Origin: Caulobacter sp.
GTDB taxonomy: Bacteria > Pseudomonadota > Alphaproteobacteria > Caulobacterales > Caulobacteraceae
DNA length: 8,670 bases
Direction of reading: 5' to 3'
NCBI GenBank assembly: GCA_014378155.1
Contig: JACMOF010000527.1
Coordinates: forward strand, 1 to 8,670
Positions 1 to 5,996 of this stretch are shown here, one piece after another. The notes under the pieces were generated by a model. The model was not told the DNA's origin and made no database searches. It saw nothing but the letters and a program-made list of their open reading frames with translations. The stretch's first letter is position 1. Each line of letters opens with the position of its first letter. The position numbers were made by a program, and so were the translations under genes.

Positions 1-82
1 AGGGGGAAGAGCTCAGGCGCCGGCGCTGGCGCGAAGCTCCGCCCCCTCGCCGCGACAGACGGCGAAGCCTTCAGGTGGGGGC
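1..82. repeat. Two adjoining imperfect palindromes at the window edge
   Basis: This gene-free stretch downstream of dinB folds into two hairpins. The first has outer arms 1-13 and 35-47 (AGGGG...GAGCT with AGCTC...CCCCT) and an inner stem GCGCC at 17-21 with GGCGC at 28-32. The second has outer arms GCCCCC at 41-46 and GGGGGC at 77-82, and an inner stem TCGCCG at 47-52 with CGGCGA at 60-65. No U-tract follows on either strand, so a simple intrinsic terminator is not shown. The design, a C-run/G-run around a short hairpin, resembles the REP-like units at 5065-5198. A degenerate copy of that family, or a 3'-end processing structure for dinB, is possible but unproven. Confidence 0.45.
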
Positions 83-97
83 AAGTGGGTGAGCCAC

Positions 98-1354
98 CTA
101 CTTCCCCTTCAACGCCCGTCCGGTCATCACCGCCCCCGCCCCGTACTTCCCGCGCAGCCCGTCGATCACCGTTTCGTTTTTCAACGCCTTGCGCTCGTCT
201 CCCGCGAAGAAGTCGTCGGCGGCCCCCTCGGCCGGCACGAAGTCCGTCAGCCCCGCGCCGATCAGGCGATAGTGCAAGCCACCCGGCTCGGCGGCCAACA
301 GCTCACGCGCCACCTGAAACAACGTCCGGGCCGTCTGGATCGGCACCGGCAGAGTGCGGCGACGGGTGCGGATCTTGAAGTCCGGCGTGCGCAGCTTGAG
401 GGTAGCGACCCGGCCGGCCACCCCGCCGGCCCGGGCCTGGCGGGCGACCTTCTCGCATAGCGGCCACAGCTCGTCCTCGAGGTCGTCGCGCTTGTAGAGG
501 TCGTCATTGAAGGTGGTCTCGGCGCTGATCGTCTTGCGTTCTTGCTCGGGATCGACCGACCGCACGTCGCGGCCATGGGCCAGGTGATGCAGCCGCAGGC
601 CGCTGGAGCCCAGCACCTTGACCAACCACTTCAGGTCGGCGGCCGCGATGTCGCCCACCGTTCGCAGGCCCTCCGAGGCCAGGCTGGTGACGGTGACCGG
701 GCCGACCCCGGGCAGAATCGACACCGGCCGCGACGCCAGAAAGGCCTCCACGCCGACCGCCCCGATCACGGAGAAGCCACGCGGCTTGTCGAGCTCCGAA
801 GCGATCTTGGCCAGGAACTTGTTGGGCGCCAGGCCGATCGAGACGGTGATCCCCACCTCGGCCTCGATCTCCCGCTGAACCTTGGCCAGCATCACCGCCG
901 GCGGGGCGCCGTGCAGGCGCTCGGTGCCTGACAGGTCGATCCAGGCCTCGTCCAGCGACAGGGGCTGAACCAGGGGCGTCAGGGCCTCCAGCTTGGCCAT
1001 GATCCGCGCGCTCTCGTGCTTGTACTTGGCGAAGTTGGGCTTGATGACCACGGCGTCGGGGCACAGCTTCAATGCCTTGTACATCGGCATGGCCGAGCGC
1101 GGTCCGCTCATCCGGGCGATGTAGCAGGCGGTGGTCACCACGCCGCGCTTGCCGCCGCCGACGATCACCGGCTTGTCGCGCAGGCTGGGATCGTCGCGCT
1201 TTTCAACCGAGGCATAGAAGGCGTCGCAGTCCAGGTGGGCCATCGACAGCTGGCCCAGCTCCTCGTGAAAGATCACCCGCGGCGACTGGCAGGACGGACA
1301 GCGCGAGACCTTGGCCTCGCCCGTCGCCAGGCAGTCGCGGCACAGGGCTTTCAC
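98..1354 (-). CDS. dinB: DNA polymerase IV (Y-family translesion polymerase) with N-terminal cysteine ribbon
   Basis: This cytoplasmic Y-family polymerase copies damaged DNA without proofreading. The 418-aa product carries the catalytic set: D42 in LDCDAFYASVE with Y47 as likely steric gate, D135-E136 in SLDEAWID, and IGLAPNKFLAKIASELDKP at about 173-191 in the palm. A helix-hairpin-helix (ILPGVGPVT, about 213-221) and a little-finger domain (about 275-372) follow. Before the polymerase lies a ribbon with C5-x2-C8 and C19-x2-C22, absent from E. coli Pol IV (351 aa). The start is a GTG overlapping the upstream HAD gene's stop as GTGA, so translation is probably coupled. An ATG at residue 38 (base 1243) would give a classical-length enzyme without the ribbon, but the ordered cysteines favour the GTG. 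The C-terminus has ADDFF (379-383) where related enzymes carry a QLxLF clamp-binding motif, then a conserved-looking VIDGLRGKYG tail. Family assignment is certain; the start less so. Confidence 0.95.
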   Translation of the reverse strand: MKALCRDCLATGEAKVSRCPSCQSPRVIFHEELGQLSMAHLDCDAFYASVEKRDDPSLRDKPVIVGGGKRGVVTTACYIARMSGPRSAMPMYKALKLCPDAVVIKPNFAKYKHESARIMAKLEALTPLVQPLSLDEAWIDLSGTERLHGAPPAVMLAKVQREIEAEVGITVSIGLAPNKFLAKIASELDKPRGFSVIGAVGVEAFLASRPVSILPGVGPVTVTSLASEGLRTVGDIAAADLKWLVKVLGSSGLRLHHLAHGRDVRSVDPEQERKTISAETTFNDDLYKRDDLEDELWPLCEKVARQARAGGVAGRVATLKLRTPDFKIRTRRRTLPVPIQTARTLFQVARELLAAEPGGLHYRLIGAGLTDFVPAEGAADDFFAGDERKALKNETVIDGLRGKYGAGAVMTGRALKGK

Positions 1355-1998
1355 AAGAAAAGCTTTAGCTCGATGGCCGTCTTGAGCTCCGGCCAGAGAT
1401 CGATGCGGGTGTGGCGCTCCGGATCGGCAGGGGCGAGGGGGCGAAGGCGTTCGTCGGCCACCATCTGAAAACGGGTGATGGCCGGCGCGCTGGTCGCAAC
1501 CGAGTCGAGCTGCGGCAGCAGATCGTCGATGAACACCGACGGGCCGCTGGTGCGACTGGCCAGGTCGGCCGCCGACGGTCCCTTGGGGCCGCTGTTGATC
1601 ACCAGCGGATAGTCGAACCCGTGGGTCTTCAGCCAGCGGGCTCGGGACTGACGGCCGTGCTCGGGGGCGTTGGTTAGAATCACCACGTCGGCCCTGCCCG
1701 ACAGGTCGGCCAAGGCGTCGGCCGCGCCGATCGCCGGCAGCAGATCGCCAGATCCATCGCGGAAGAAATCATCGAACAGCATCCGCCCGGCGATCAGGTC
1801 CAGATGCTCGGTCTCGCCGGGCCGGTAGATGTTCTGGAACAGGGCGTAGCGGTCGAACCGCAGTTCGAAGCCGTGCCGGGCGATGAAGGTCCCGAAGCCG
1901 TGCATGAACCGGGCGAGCACCTCATCGACATCGACGATGACGAGCGGCGCATCCGCGCGAACCTTGCAGGTCTGGAGGTCGGTAGAACTGGGTTCCAT
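1351..1998 (-). CDS. HAD-superfamily hydrolase, probable phosphatase/nucleotidase-like
   Basis: This 215-aa protein has all four HAD motifs: I, D23-x-D25 in IVDVDEVLARF (nucleophile and acid/base aspartates); II, T109 in VILTNAP; III, K139 in SGPKGPS; IV, D158-D159 in FIDDL. About 80 residues lie between motifs I and II, room for a small helical cap. That is compatible with small-molecule phosphatases such as 5'(3')-deoxyribonucleotidases, but the substrate cannot be read from the sequence. There is no signal peptide or membrane segment, so it should be cytoplasmic. The ATG at 1996-1998 has only a weak ribosome-binding site (TTGGA just upstream). It is the first gene of a two-gene unit with dinB (four-base overlap) and is transcribed away from divK. 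A link to nucleotide-pool chemistry during translesion synthesis is only a guess from the overlap. Confidence 0.85.
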   Translation of the reverse strand: MEPSSTDLQTCKVRADAPLVIVDVDEVLARFMHGFGTFIARHGFELRFDRYALFQNIYRPGETEHLDLIAGRMLFDDFFRDGSGDLLPAIGAADALADLSGRADVVILTNAPEHGRQSRARWLKTHGFDYPLVINSGPKGPSAADLASRTSGPSVFIDDLLPQLDSVATSAPAITRFQMVADERLRPLAPADPERHTRIDLWPELKTAIELKLFL

Positions 1999-2026
1999 GA
2001 TCCAAGGTCGATGTTGGTGAACGCGA

Positions 2027-2041
2027 TTAGCGCGGGCTTAA
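2027..2041. promoter_or_regulatory. Putative CtrA-binding site in the divergent divK / HAD-dinB gap
   Basis: The site reads TTAG-CGCGGGC-TTAA, one mismatch from the CtrA consensus TTAA-N7-TTAA with exact 7-nt spacing. It lies 80 bp before the divK ATG and 29 bp before the HAD ATG. CtrA is reported to act at the divK promoter in C. crescentus, which makes this the natural candidate. I could not place a convincing -10 element, so the transcription start is not called. Its closeness to the HAD start means CtrA could also affect the divergent HAD-dinB unit. Confidence 0.6.
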
Positions 2042-2120
2042 GGATATTCGTGGCATCTGGAACCCAGAAGCGACGCAAATCCCTCACGCGCCGCCACGGA
2101 CCGGAATGGTCGGGGTCAGG

Positions 2121-2489
2121 ATGACGAAGAAGGTCCTCATCGTGGAGGATAATGAGCTGAACATGAAGCTGTTTCATGATCTGCTCGAAGCCCAGGGTTA
2201 CGAGATCTTGCAAACCCGCGAGGGCCTGCAGGCTCTGTCGATCGCCCGTGAGCATCGTCCCGACCTGATCCTGATGGATATCCAGCTTCCGGAGATTTCC
2301 GGCCTTGAAGTCACCAAGTGGCTCAAGGAGGACGACGATCTGTCACACATCCCCGTCGTCGCCGTTACGGCATTTGCCATGAAGGGCGACGAGGAGCGCA
2401 TTCGCGAGGGCGGTTGCGAGGCCTATATCTCCAAGCCCATCTCGGTGTCGCACTTCCTCGACACGATCCGCCGGTTGCTGGAGAGGTAG
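2121..2489 (+). CDS. divK: Single-domain response regulator DivK
   Basis: DivK is a stand-alone receiver domain with no output domain. In Caulobacter it is phosphorylated by DivJ, dephosphorylated by PleC, localises to the poles, and acts through DivL/CckA to lower CtrA activity. The 122-aa product has the complete receiver set: acidic pair E9-D10, phosphoacceptor D53 in [10 protein letters not shown], switch threonine T83 and lysine K105 in SKPIS. D90, the position altered in the classical cold-sensitive divK allele as I recall it, is intact. The start chosen is ATG 2121 ([11 protein letters not shown]). An in-frame ATG at 2106 would add MVGVR, which lies outside the receiver fold and has no good ribosome-binding site, whereas GGGG at 2112-2115 precedes 2121. 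pleD follows after 4 bp, so the two are co-transcribed. Identity rests on near full-length recall of the Caulobacter protein and on the pleD neighbour. Confidence 0.97.
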   Translation: MTKKVLIVEDNELNMKLFHDLLEAQGYEILQTREGLQALSIAREHRPDLILMDIQLPEISGLEVTKWLKEDDDLSHIPVVAVTAFAMKGDEERIREGGCEAYISKPISVSHFLDTIRRLLER

Positions 2490-2493
2490 GCCC

Positions 2494-3861
2494 GTGAGCG
2501 CGCGCATTCTCGTCGTCGACGATATCGACGCCAATGTGCGGCTGCTCGAGGCTAAGCTTTCGGCTGAATATTATCAGGTTTCGACCGCCAGCGACGGCAC
2601 CACGGCCCTGGCCATGGCGGCGGCCGAGCTGCCCGACGTCATTCTGCTGGATGTGATGATGCCCGGCATGGACGGCTTCACTGTCTGTAAGCGGCTCAAG
2701 GAAGACCCGATCACCCGGCACATCCCCGTGGTGCTGGTCACGGCGCTGGATGGCCGCGCCGACCGCATCCAGGGCCTGGAGGCGGGCGCCTCGGACTTTC
2801 TGACCAAGCCCATCGACGACGTCATGCTTTTCGCTCGCGTGCGCAGCCTGACCCGCTTCAAGTTGGTGATCGACGAACTGCGCCAGCGCGAGGCCTCGGG
2901 CCGCCGCATGGGCGTGATCGCCGGCGCCGCCTCTCGCCTCGACGGCCTGGGCGGCCGGGTGCTGATCGTCGATGACAATGAACGCCAGGCCCAGCGCGTC
3001 GCCAACGAGCTGTCGATCGAGCACCGCCCGGTGATCGAGACCGATCCGGCCAAGGCTCAGATCAGCGCCGGCGGGCCGGTCGACCTCGTCATCATCAACG
3101 CCGCCGCCAAGAGCTTCGACGGCCTGCGCTTCGCCGCCGGCCTGCGGTCGGACGAGCGCACCCGCCACCTGCCGATCCTGGCCATGGTCGATCCCGATGA
3201 GCGGACGCGCCTGGTCAAGGCGCTGGAGATCGGCATCAATGACATCCTGCCGCGGCCAATCGACCCGCAGGAACTGTCGGCCAGGGTCAAGACCCAGATC
3301 CAGCGCAAGCGTTACACCGACTATCTGCGCCAGAACCTCGACCACAGCCTTGAACTGGCGGTCACCGACCAGCTGACCGGCCTGCACAACCGCCGCTACA
3401 TGGCCGGTCAGCTCGATTCGCTGGTCAAGCGCGCGGCCCTGGGCGGCGACCCGGTCGCAGCCCTGCTGATCGACATCGACCATTTCAAGAAGATCAATGA
3501 CGGCTTCGGCCACGACGTCGGCGACGAGGTGCTGCGCGAGTTCGCCCTGCGCCTGGCCTCCAATGTCCGCGCCATCGACCTGCCTTGCCGCTACGGCGGC
3601 GAGGAGTTCACGGTGATCATGCCTGACACCCAGCTGGAAGACGCCCTGCGCATCGCCGAGCGGATTCGCATGCACGTGGCCGGCTCGCCCTTCCGCGTAG
3701 CCCACGGGACAGAGTTACTGACGGTGACCATCTCGATCGGTGTTTCGGTCAGCTTTGGCCCCAACGACACGCCCGAGACCCTGCTCAAGCGCGCCGACGA
3801 GGCGGTGTACGAAGCGAAAGCCTCCGGACGCAACGCCGTGGTGGGCAAGGCGGCGGCTTAA
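2494..3861 (+). CDS. pleD: Diguanylate cyclase response regulator PleD (REC-REC-GGDEF)
   Basis: PleD makes cyclic di-GMP from two GTP after phosphorylation-driven dimerisation and, in Caulobacter, drives flagellum loss and stalk growth at the differentiating pole. The 455-aa protein has REC1 (about 1-125: D9-D10, phosphoacceptor D53, T83, K105), REC2 (about 153-270) and a GGDEF domain (about 290-453). REC2 keeps an acidic patch (VDDN, 159-162) but has N202 where the acceptor aspartate should be, so it is a dimerisation adaptor. The cyclase is complete: metal aspartate D327, guanine-contacting N335 and D344, and GGEEF at 368-372. The inhibitory RxxD site is R359-D362, and secondary product-binding arginines R148, R178 and R390 are all present, so feedback inhibition should work. 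The GTG start at 2494 follows the divK stop by 4 bp, with a purine-rich GGAGAGG at 2480-2486 inside the end of divK as ribosome-binding site. Confidence 0.97.
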   Translation: MSARILVVDDIDANVRLLEAKLSAEYYQVSTASDGTTALAMAAAELPDVILLDVMMPGMDGFTVCKRLKEDPITRHIPVVLVTALDGRADRIQGLEAGASDFLTKPIDDVMLFARVRSLTRFKLVIDELRQREASGRRMGVIAGAASRLDGLGGRVLIVDDNERQAQRVANELSIEHRPVIETDPAKAQISAGGPVDLVIINAAAKSFDGLRFAAGLRSDERTRHLPILAMVDPDERTRLVKALEIGINDILPRPIDPQELSARVKTQIQRKRYTDYLRQNLDHSLELAVTDQLTGLHNRRYMAGQLDSLVKRAALGGDPVAALLIDIDHFKKINDGFGHDVGDEVLREFALRLASNVRAIDLPCRYGGEEFTVIMPDTQLEDALRIAERIRMHVAGSPFRVAHGTELLTVTISIGVSVSFGPNDTPETLLKRADEAVYEAKASGRNAVVGKAAA

Positions 3862-3863
3862 CA

Positions 3864-3895
3864 GTCGGGGACACGCCCGAGGGCATGTTCCCGAC
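3864..3895. repeat. Palindrome between convergent pleD and cyclotransferase genes (family copy 1)
   Basis: Arms 3864-3878 and 3881-3895 can pair over 15 positions with two imperfections, one a G-U wobble, around GTCGGGG...CCCGAC and a GCCC/GGGC centre. It begins 2 bp after the pleD stop and ends 6 bp before the stop of the opposing gene, a usual place for a shared 3'-end hairpin. Neither side has a run of U, so it may block or stabilise transcripts without being a canonical terminator. Its core GGGACAcGCCC recurs near 5997. Confidence 0.6.
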
Positions 3896-3901
3896 CTTGG
3901 A

Positions 3902-4675
3902 TTAAGGCTTCGCCACCAGCCTGATCTCATACAGCCGCGGCCAGAATTTCCCTGTCACGATCAACCGGTCCGTCTTGGCGTCATAGGCGATGCCGTTGAG
4001 CACATCGACACCGGCCTGATCCGCGACCGGCAACAGCCCGGTCAGGTCGATCCAGCCCTTCACCTCGCCCGTCAGGGGGTCGATGCGGGCGATGCGGTCG
4101 GTCTGCCAGATATTGGCGTAGATCTCGCCCTTGACCCATTCCAGCTCGTTGAGCTGGTCCACCGGCTGACCCTCGTCGGTGACGGTGACGCCGCCGGTTT
4201 CCCTGAGTGTCTCGGGATCCAGGAACCGCAGGCGCGAGGTGCCGTCGCTCATGTAGATCTGGTGATCGTCGCGGGTCAGGGCCCAGCCCTCGCCGGGATA
4301 GCTGAATTCACCGCGCGTCTCAAAATCGTCGAGACCGTAGACGAAGCCGACCTGGTTCTTCCAGGTCAGCGAGATCAGCCGATCCTTCCAGTCGATGATG
4401 CCCTCACCGAAGAATTGGCTGGCGATCGACCGCTCCAGCTGAACCTGGCCGGTTTCGAGGTCGAGCTTGCGGATCGACGAGGCGCCTTCCAGGCCGGTGC
4501 TCTCATATAGAAAGCCATTGCGCAGGAAGAGGCCCTCTGTGAAGGCGTGGGGGTCGTGTGGATAGGTGCGCACGACCGCGTAGCCATAGACTGGAGTCGC
4601 GGCGCGCGCCTGCGGCGAACAGGCGCTCAGCAGGGTGGCGACAAGCCAGACAGCGAGAAGCGGGAGTTGGCGCAT
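3902..4675 (-). CDS. Glutaminyl-peptide cyclotransferase-family lipoprotein (beta-propeller)
   Basis: This 257-aa protein resembles the plant/bacterial type of glutaminyl cyclase, a five-bladed beta-propeller that converts N-terminal glutamine to pyroglutamate and is unrelated to the zinc-dependent animal enzyme. Family-typical segments run in order: FTEGLF (45-50), YESTGLEG (57-64), FGEGI (89-93), LTWK (103-106), EGWALT (129-134), MSDGTSRLRFLDP (142-154), LNELEW (175-180), ANIWQTDRIARIDP (187-200) and LNGIAYD (226-232). The N-terminus MRQLPLLAVWLVATLLSAC is a lipoprotein signal with lipobox L16-S17-A18-C19. The residue after the lipidated cysteine is serine, so outer-membrane sorting facing the periplasm is likely. 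A purine stretch GGAAGG lies 12 nt before the ATG. The rpmG terminator sits just upstream, so the gene probably has its own promoter, not recognised here. Family confident; activity and substrates inferred. Confidence 0.9.
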   Translation of the reverse strand: MRQLPLLAVWLVATLLSACSPQARAATPVYGYAVVRTYPHDPHAFTEGLFLRNGFLYESTGLEGASSIRKLDLETGQVQLERSIASQFFGEGIIDWKDRLISLTWKNQVGFVYGLDDFETRGEFSYPGEGWALTRDDHQIYMSDGTSRLRFLDPETLRETGGVTVTDEGQPVDQLNELEWVKGEIYANIWQTDRIARIDPLTGEVKGWIDLTGLLPVADQAGVDVLNGIAYDAKTDRLIVTGKFWPRLYEIRLVAKP

Positions 4676-4733
4676 GGCCCAGCTAGGCCTTCCTTAGGCG
4701 GCGAAAACAAGACGGGTCGCGAAAGAGAGGGGC

Positions 4734-4765
4734 AAAGAAAAACGCCCGACCTTGCGGCCGGGCGT
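4734..4765 (-). terminator. Intrinsic terminator of rpmG
   Basis: Read on the minus strand, ACGCCCGGCC-GCAA-GGTCGGGCGT forms a 10-bp stem with one G-U pair closed by a GCAA tetraloop (plus-strand positions 4742-4765). It is followed at once by UUUUUCUUU (4742 down to 4734). It starts 27 nt after the rpmG stop and is the clearest terminator in the window. It insulates the cyclotransferase gene from rpmG transcription. Confidence 0.92.
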
Positions 4766-4792
4766 CTATCCTATCGAAAAGGGTGGCAAGAC

Positions 4793-4960
4793 CTACTTGA
4801 TCTTGCCTTCCTTGAATTCGACGTGCTTGCGGATGACCGGATCGTACTTCTTCAGCACCATCTTTTCGGTCTTGGTGCGGGCGTTCTTCTTGGTCACGTA
4901 GAAGAAGCCGGTGTCCGCCGTCGAGTTCAGGCGGATCTTGATGGAAGCCGGTTTGGCCAT
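4793..4960 (-). CDS. rpmG: 50S ribosomal protein L33
   Basis: Translation of the minus strand gives 55 residues starting [20 protein letters not shown] and ending FKEGKIK. This is the full normal length of bacterial L33, a small basic protein of the large ribosomal subunit near the E site. The characteristic [16 protein letters not shown] and [14 protein letters not shown] segments are both present. No cysteines occur, so this is the zinc-independent form typical of proteobacteria. ATG at 4958-4960 is preceded by AGGG about 9 nt upstream. The gene stands alone on its transcript, with a probable promoter at 5018-5045 and a strong terminator at 4734-4765. A CcrM methylation motif GAATC lies at 4965-4969 in the leader. 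Confidence 0.97.
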   Translation of the reverse strand: MAKPASIKIRLNSTADTGFFYVTKKNARTKTEKMVLKKYDPVIRKHVEFKEGKIK

Positions 4961-5017
4961 GGTCGAATCCCTGCGATGGTCGCGCAGGTCCCTACGCGGT
5001 CGAAATAAGAGGCGCGG

Positions 5018-5045
5018 AACATACTCACCGGCGGCGCAAAGTCAA
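5018..5045 (-). promoter_or_regulatory. Probable housekeeping promoter of rpmG
   Basis: On the minus strand TTGACT (plus positions 5040-5045) and TATGTT (5018-5023) are separated by 16 nt, a reasonable -35/-10 pair for the vegetative sigma factor. Initiation would fall near 5011, giving a leader of about 50 nt before the rpmG ATG. The -10 fits the E. coli pattern better than the Caulobacter GCTANAWC form. This is an eye match, not a scored one. Confidence 0.6.
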
Positions 5046-5064
5046 TTGCCGTGAGCGGGCAATT

Positions 5065-5198
5065 CCTCCCCCTGTGGGGCAGGTTTCGGCGAAGCCGACG
5101 GAGTGGGGCGTGATCGGACGATGGCCAGCTTACGGATCTTCGATCCCGAAACTCCCCCCGCCGGTCGCTGCGCGACCACCTCCCCCACGGGGGAGGGG
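5065..5198. repeat. Inverted pair of REP-like palindromic units (REPIN-like)
   Basis: Unit A (5065-5108) runs CCTCCCCCTGTGGGG, then AGGT, then a short hairpin TCGGC-GAA-GCCGA, then a G-run. Unit B (5152-5198) read on the minus strand has the same order: CCTCCCCCGTGGGGG, AGGT, hairpin GGTCGC-GCA-GCGACC, G-run. The two lie in opposite orientation about 43 bp apart and can pair into one long structure. They fill most of the 243-bp gap between the Nudix stop and the rpmG promoter; no gene is visible there. Similar intergenic CCTCCCCC/GGGGGAGG elements recur in Caulobacter genomes to my knowledge. Transposase-mobilised REP origin is inference. The structure would also sit at the 3' end of the Nudix transcript. 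Confidence 0.65.
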
Positions 5199-5203
5199 CT
5201 TGA

Positions 5204-5932
5204 TCACAGATAGGTCAGCTGCCGCGCCCCGCGCAGAAACCGCATGAACGGGGCCGGGCGGCCAGAATCCACTAGGCGCTGCTCCACTTCATGAACGACG
5301 AAGCGGGTGATGTTGGGGAGGTCCAGGGCCCGGGCCTCGTCGAAGTCGAACCAGCCGATCTCGTCCAACTCGCCGCAGTCGGGCTGGCGCTCCAGGCTCA
5401 GCAGGGCCGAGGCCGGGGCCATGAAGAACCGCGCGTCGAAACGCCGCGTGCGATAGGGCGGGGTGATGGCGCGGGCCACGAAGGCCAGGGAGGCTAGGTC
5501 AGGGAGAGCGCCCTGCGCCAGGAACGGCCGCCAGGCGCCGGCGCCTGGGCGCGCGGGCGCGGCCTTGGCCAGCAGCAGGCCCGTCTCCTCGAAGGTCTCG
5601 CGCACCGCCGCCAGGGCCAAGGCGCGGGCCAGGCGGGCCGGCGAGGGGTGGCGCGGCTCCAGGGTCAGACGGGCGGCGGCCTCCGGCGCCAGTTCGGTCG
5701 CCGAGGGCGCGGCGTAGTCGCCGCGATCGACCCGACCCCCGGGGAACACCCACTTGTCGGCCATGAAGGCCAGGCCGCGATTGCGCCGGCCCATCAGCAG
5801 CTGGGGCTTGGGGCCCTCATCGCGGACAATGATCAGGGTCGCGGCGTGGCGCGGCTTCAGCGGTCCGGCGTTCGCGTCGCGCACGTCGCCGTCGTTGCGG
5901 GTGTCGAATTTGGCCTCGATCGGCTCATCCAT
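5204..5932 (-). CDS. Nudix hydrolase with an interrupted Nudix box
   Basis: Nudix enzymes hydrolyse nucleoside diphosphates linked to another group. In this 242-aa protein the Nudix domain spans about 28-200. The first half of the signature is WVFPGGRVDRGD (61-72). The second half, RETFEETGLLL, sits at 111-121 with R111, E112, E115, E116 and G118 all conserved. In a classical Nudix box about 10-15 residues separate these halves; here about 38 do, an Ala/Pro/Arg-rich insert. An insertion at this place is known in the NUDT19-type branch, whose characterised members act on CoA species, so CoA or a related diphosphate is a possible substrate, unproven. There is no signal peptide, so cytoplasmic. 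The ATG at 5930-5932 has no clear ribosome-binding site. The gene ends 5 bp from a REP-like pair and is divergent from the amidohydrolase. Confidence 0.88.
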   Translation of the reverse strand: MDEPIEAKFDTRNDGDVRDANAGPLKPRHAATLIIVRDEGPKPQLLMGRRNRGLAFMADKWVFPGGRVDRGDYAAPSATELAPEAAARLTLEPRHPSPARLARALALAAVRETFEETGLLLAKAAPARPGAGAWRPFLAQGALPDLASLAFVARAITPPYRTRRFDARFFMAPASALLSLERQPDCGELDEIGWFDFDEARALDLPNITRFVVHEVEQRLVDSGRPAPFMRFLRGARQLTYL

Positions 5933-5996
5933 GATGGGGAGCTTAGTCTCGATGCCGCGCGGCGCCAGCCGTCCGTAGCGGCAAGGGTTCGGATTG

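Noticed and set aside
1..378. A plus-strand frame open from the left edge through the dinB region.
   Set aside because: It is Pro/Ser/Arg-rich, matches nothing I recognise, and past base 98 lies antisense to the well-supported dinB gene. High-GC DNA gives such frames by chance. A short gene tail before base 98 cannot be excluded but has no positive evidence.
2005..2025. Possible LexA operator (GTTC followed at 7-nt spacing by TCGA on the minus strand).
   Set aside because: Only one half matches the alphaproteobacterial GTTC-N7-GTTC pattern, so it is not supported.
2106..2120. Upstream ATG that would extend DivK by MVGVR.
   Set aside because: The receiver fold starts at [11 protein letters not shown], the usual DivK N-terminus, and the extension lacks a ribosome-binding site.
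2365..3705. A 446-codon open frame antisense to pleD.
   Set aside because: Its composition (H, A, Q, G, D and V rich without any fold pattern) is typical of an antisense shadow in GC-rich DNA, and pleD is certain on the other strand.
3740..4510. A 256-codon plus-strand frame crossing the pleD end and the cyclotransferase gene.
   Set aside because: It overlaps two well-supported genes, one in another frame and one antisense, and shows no motif or ribosome-binding site.
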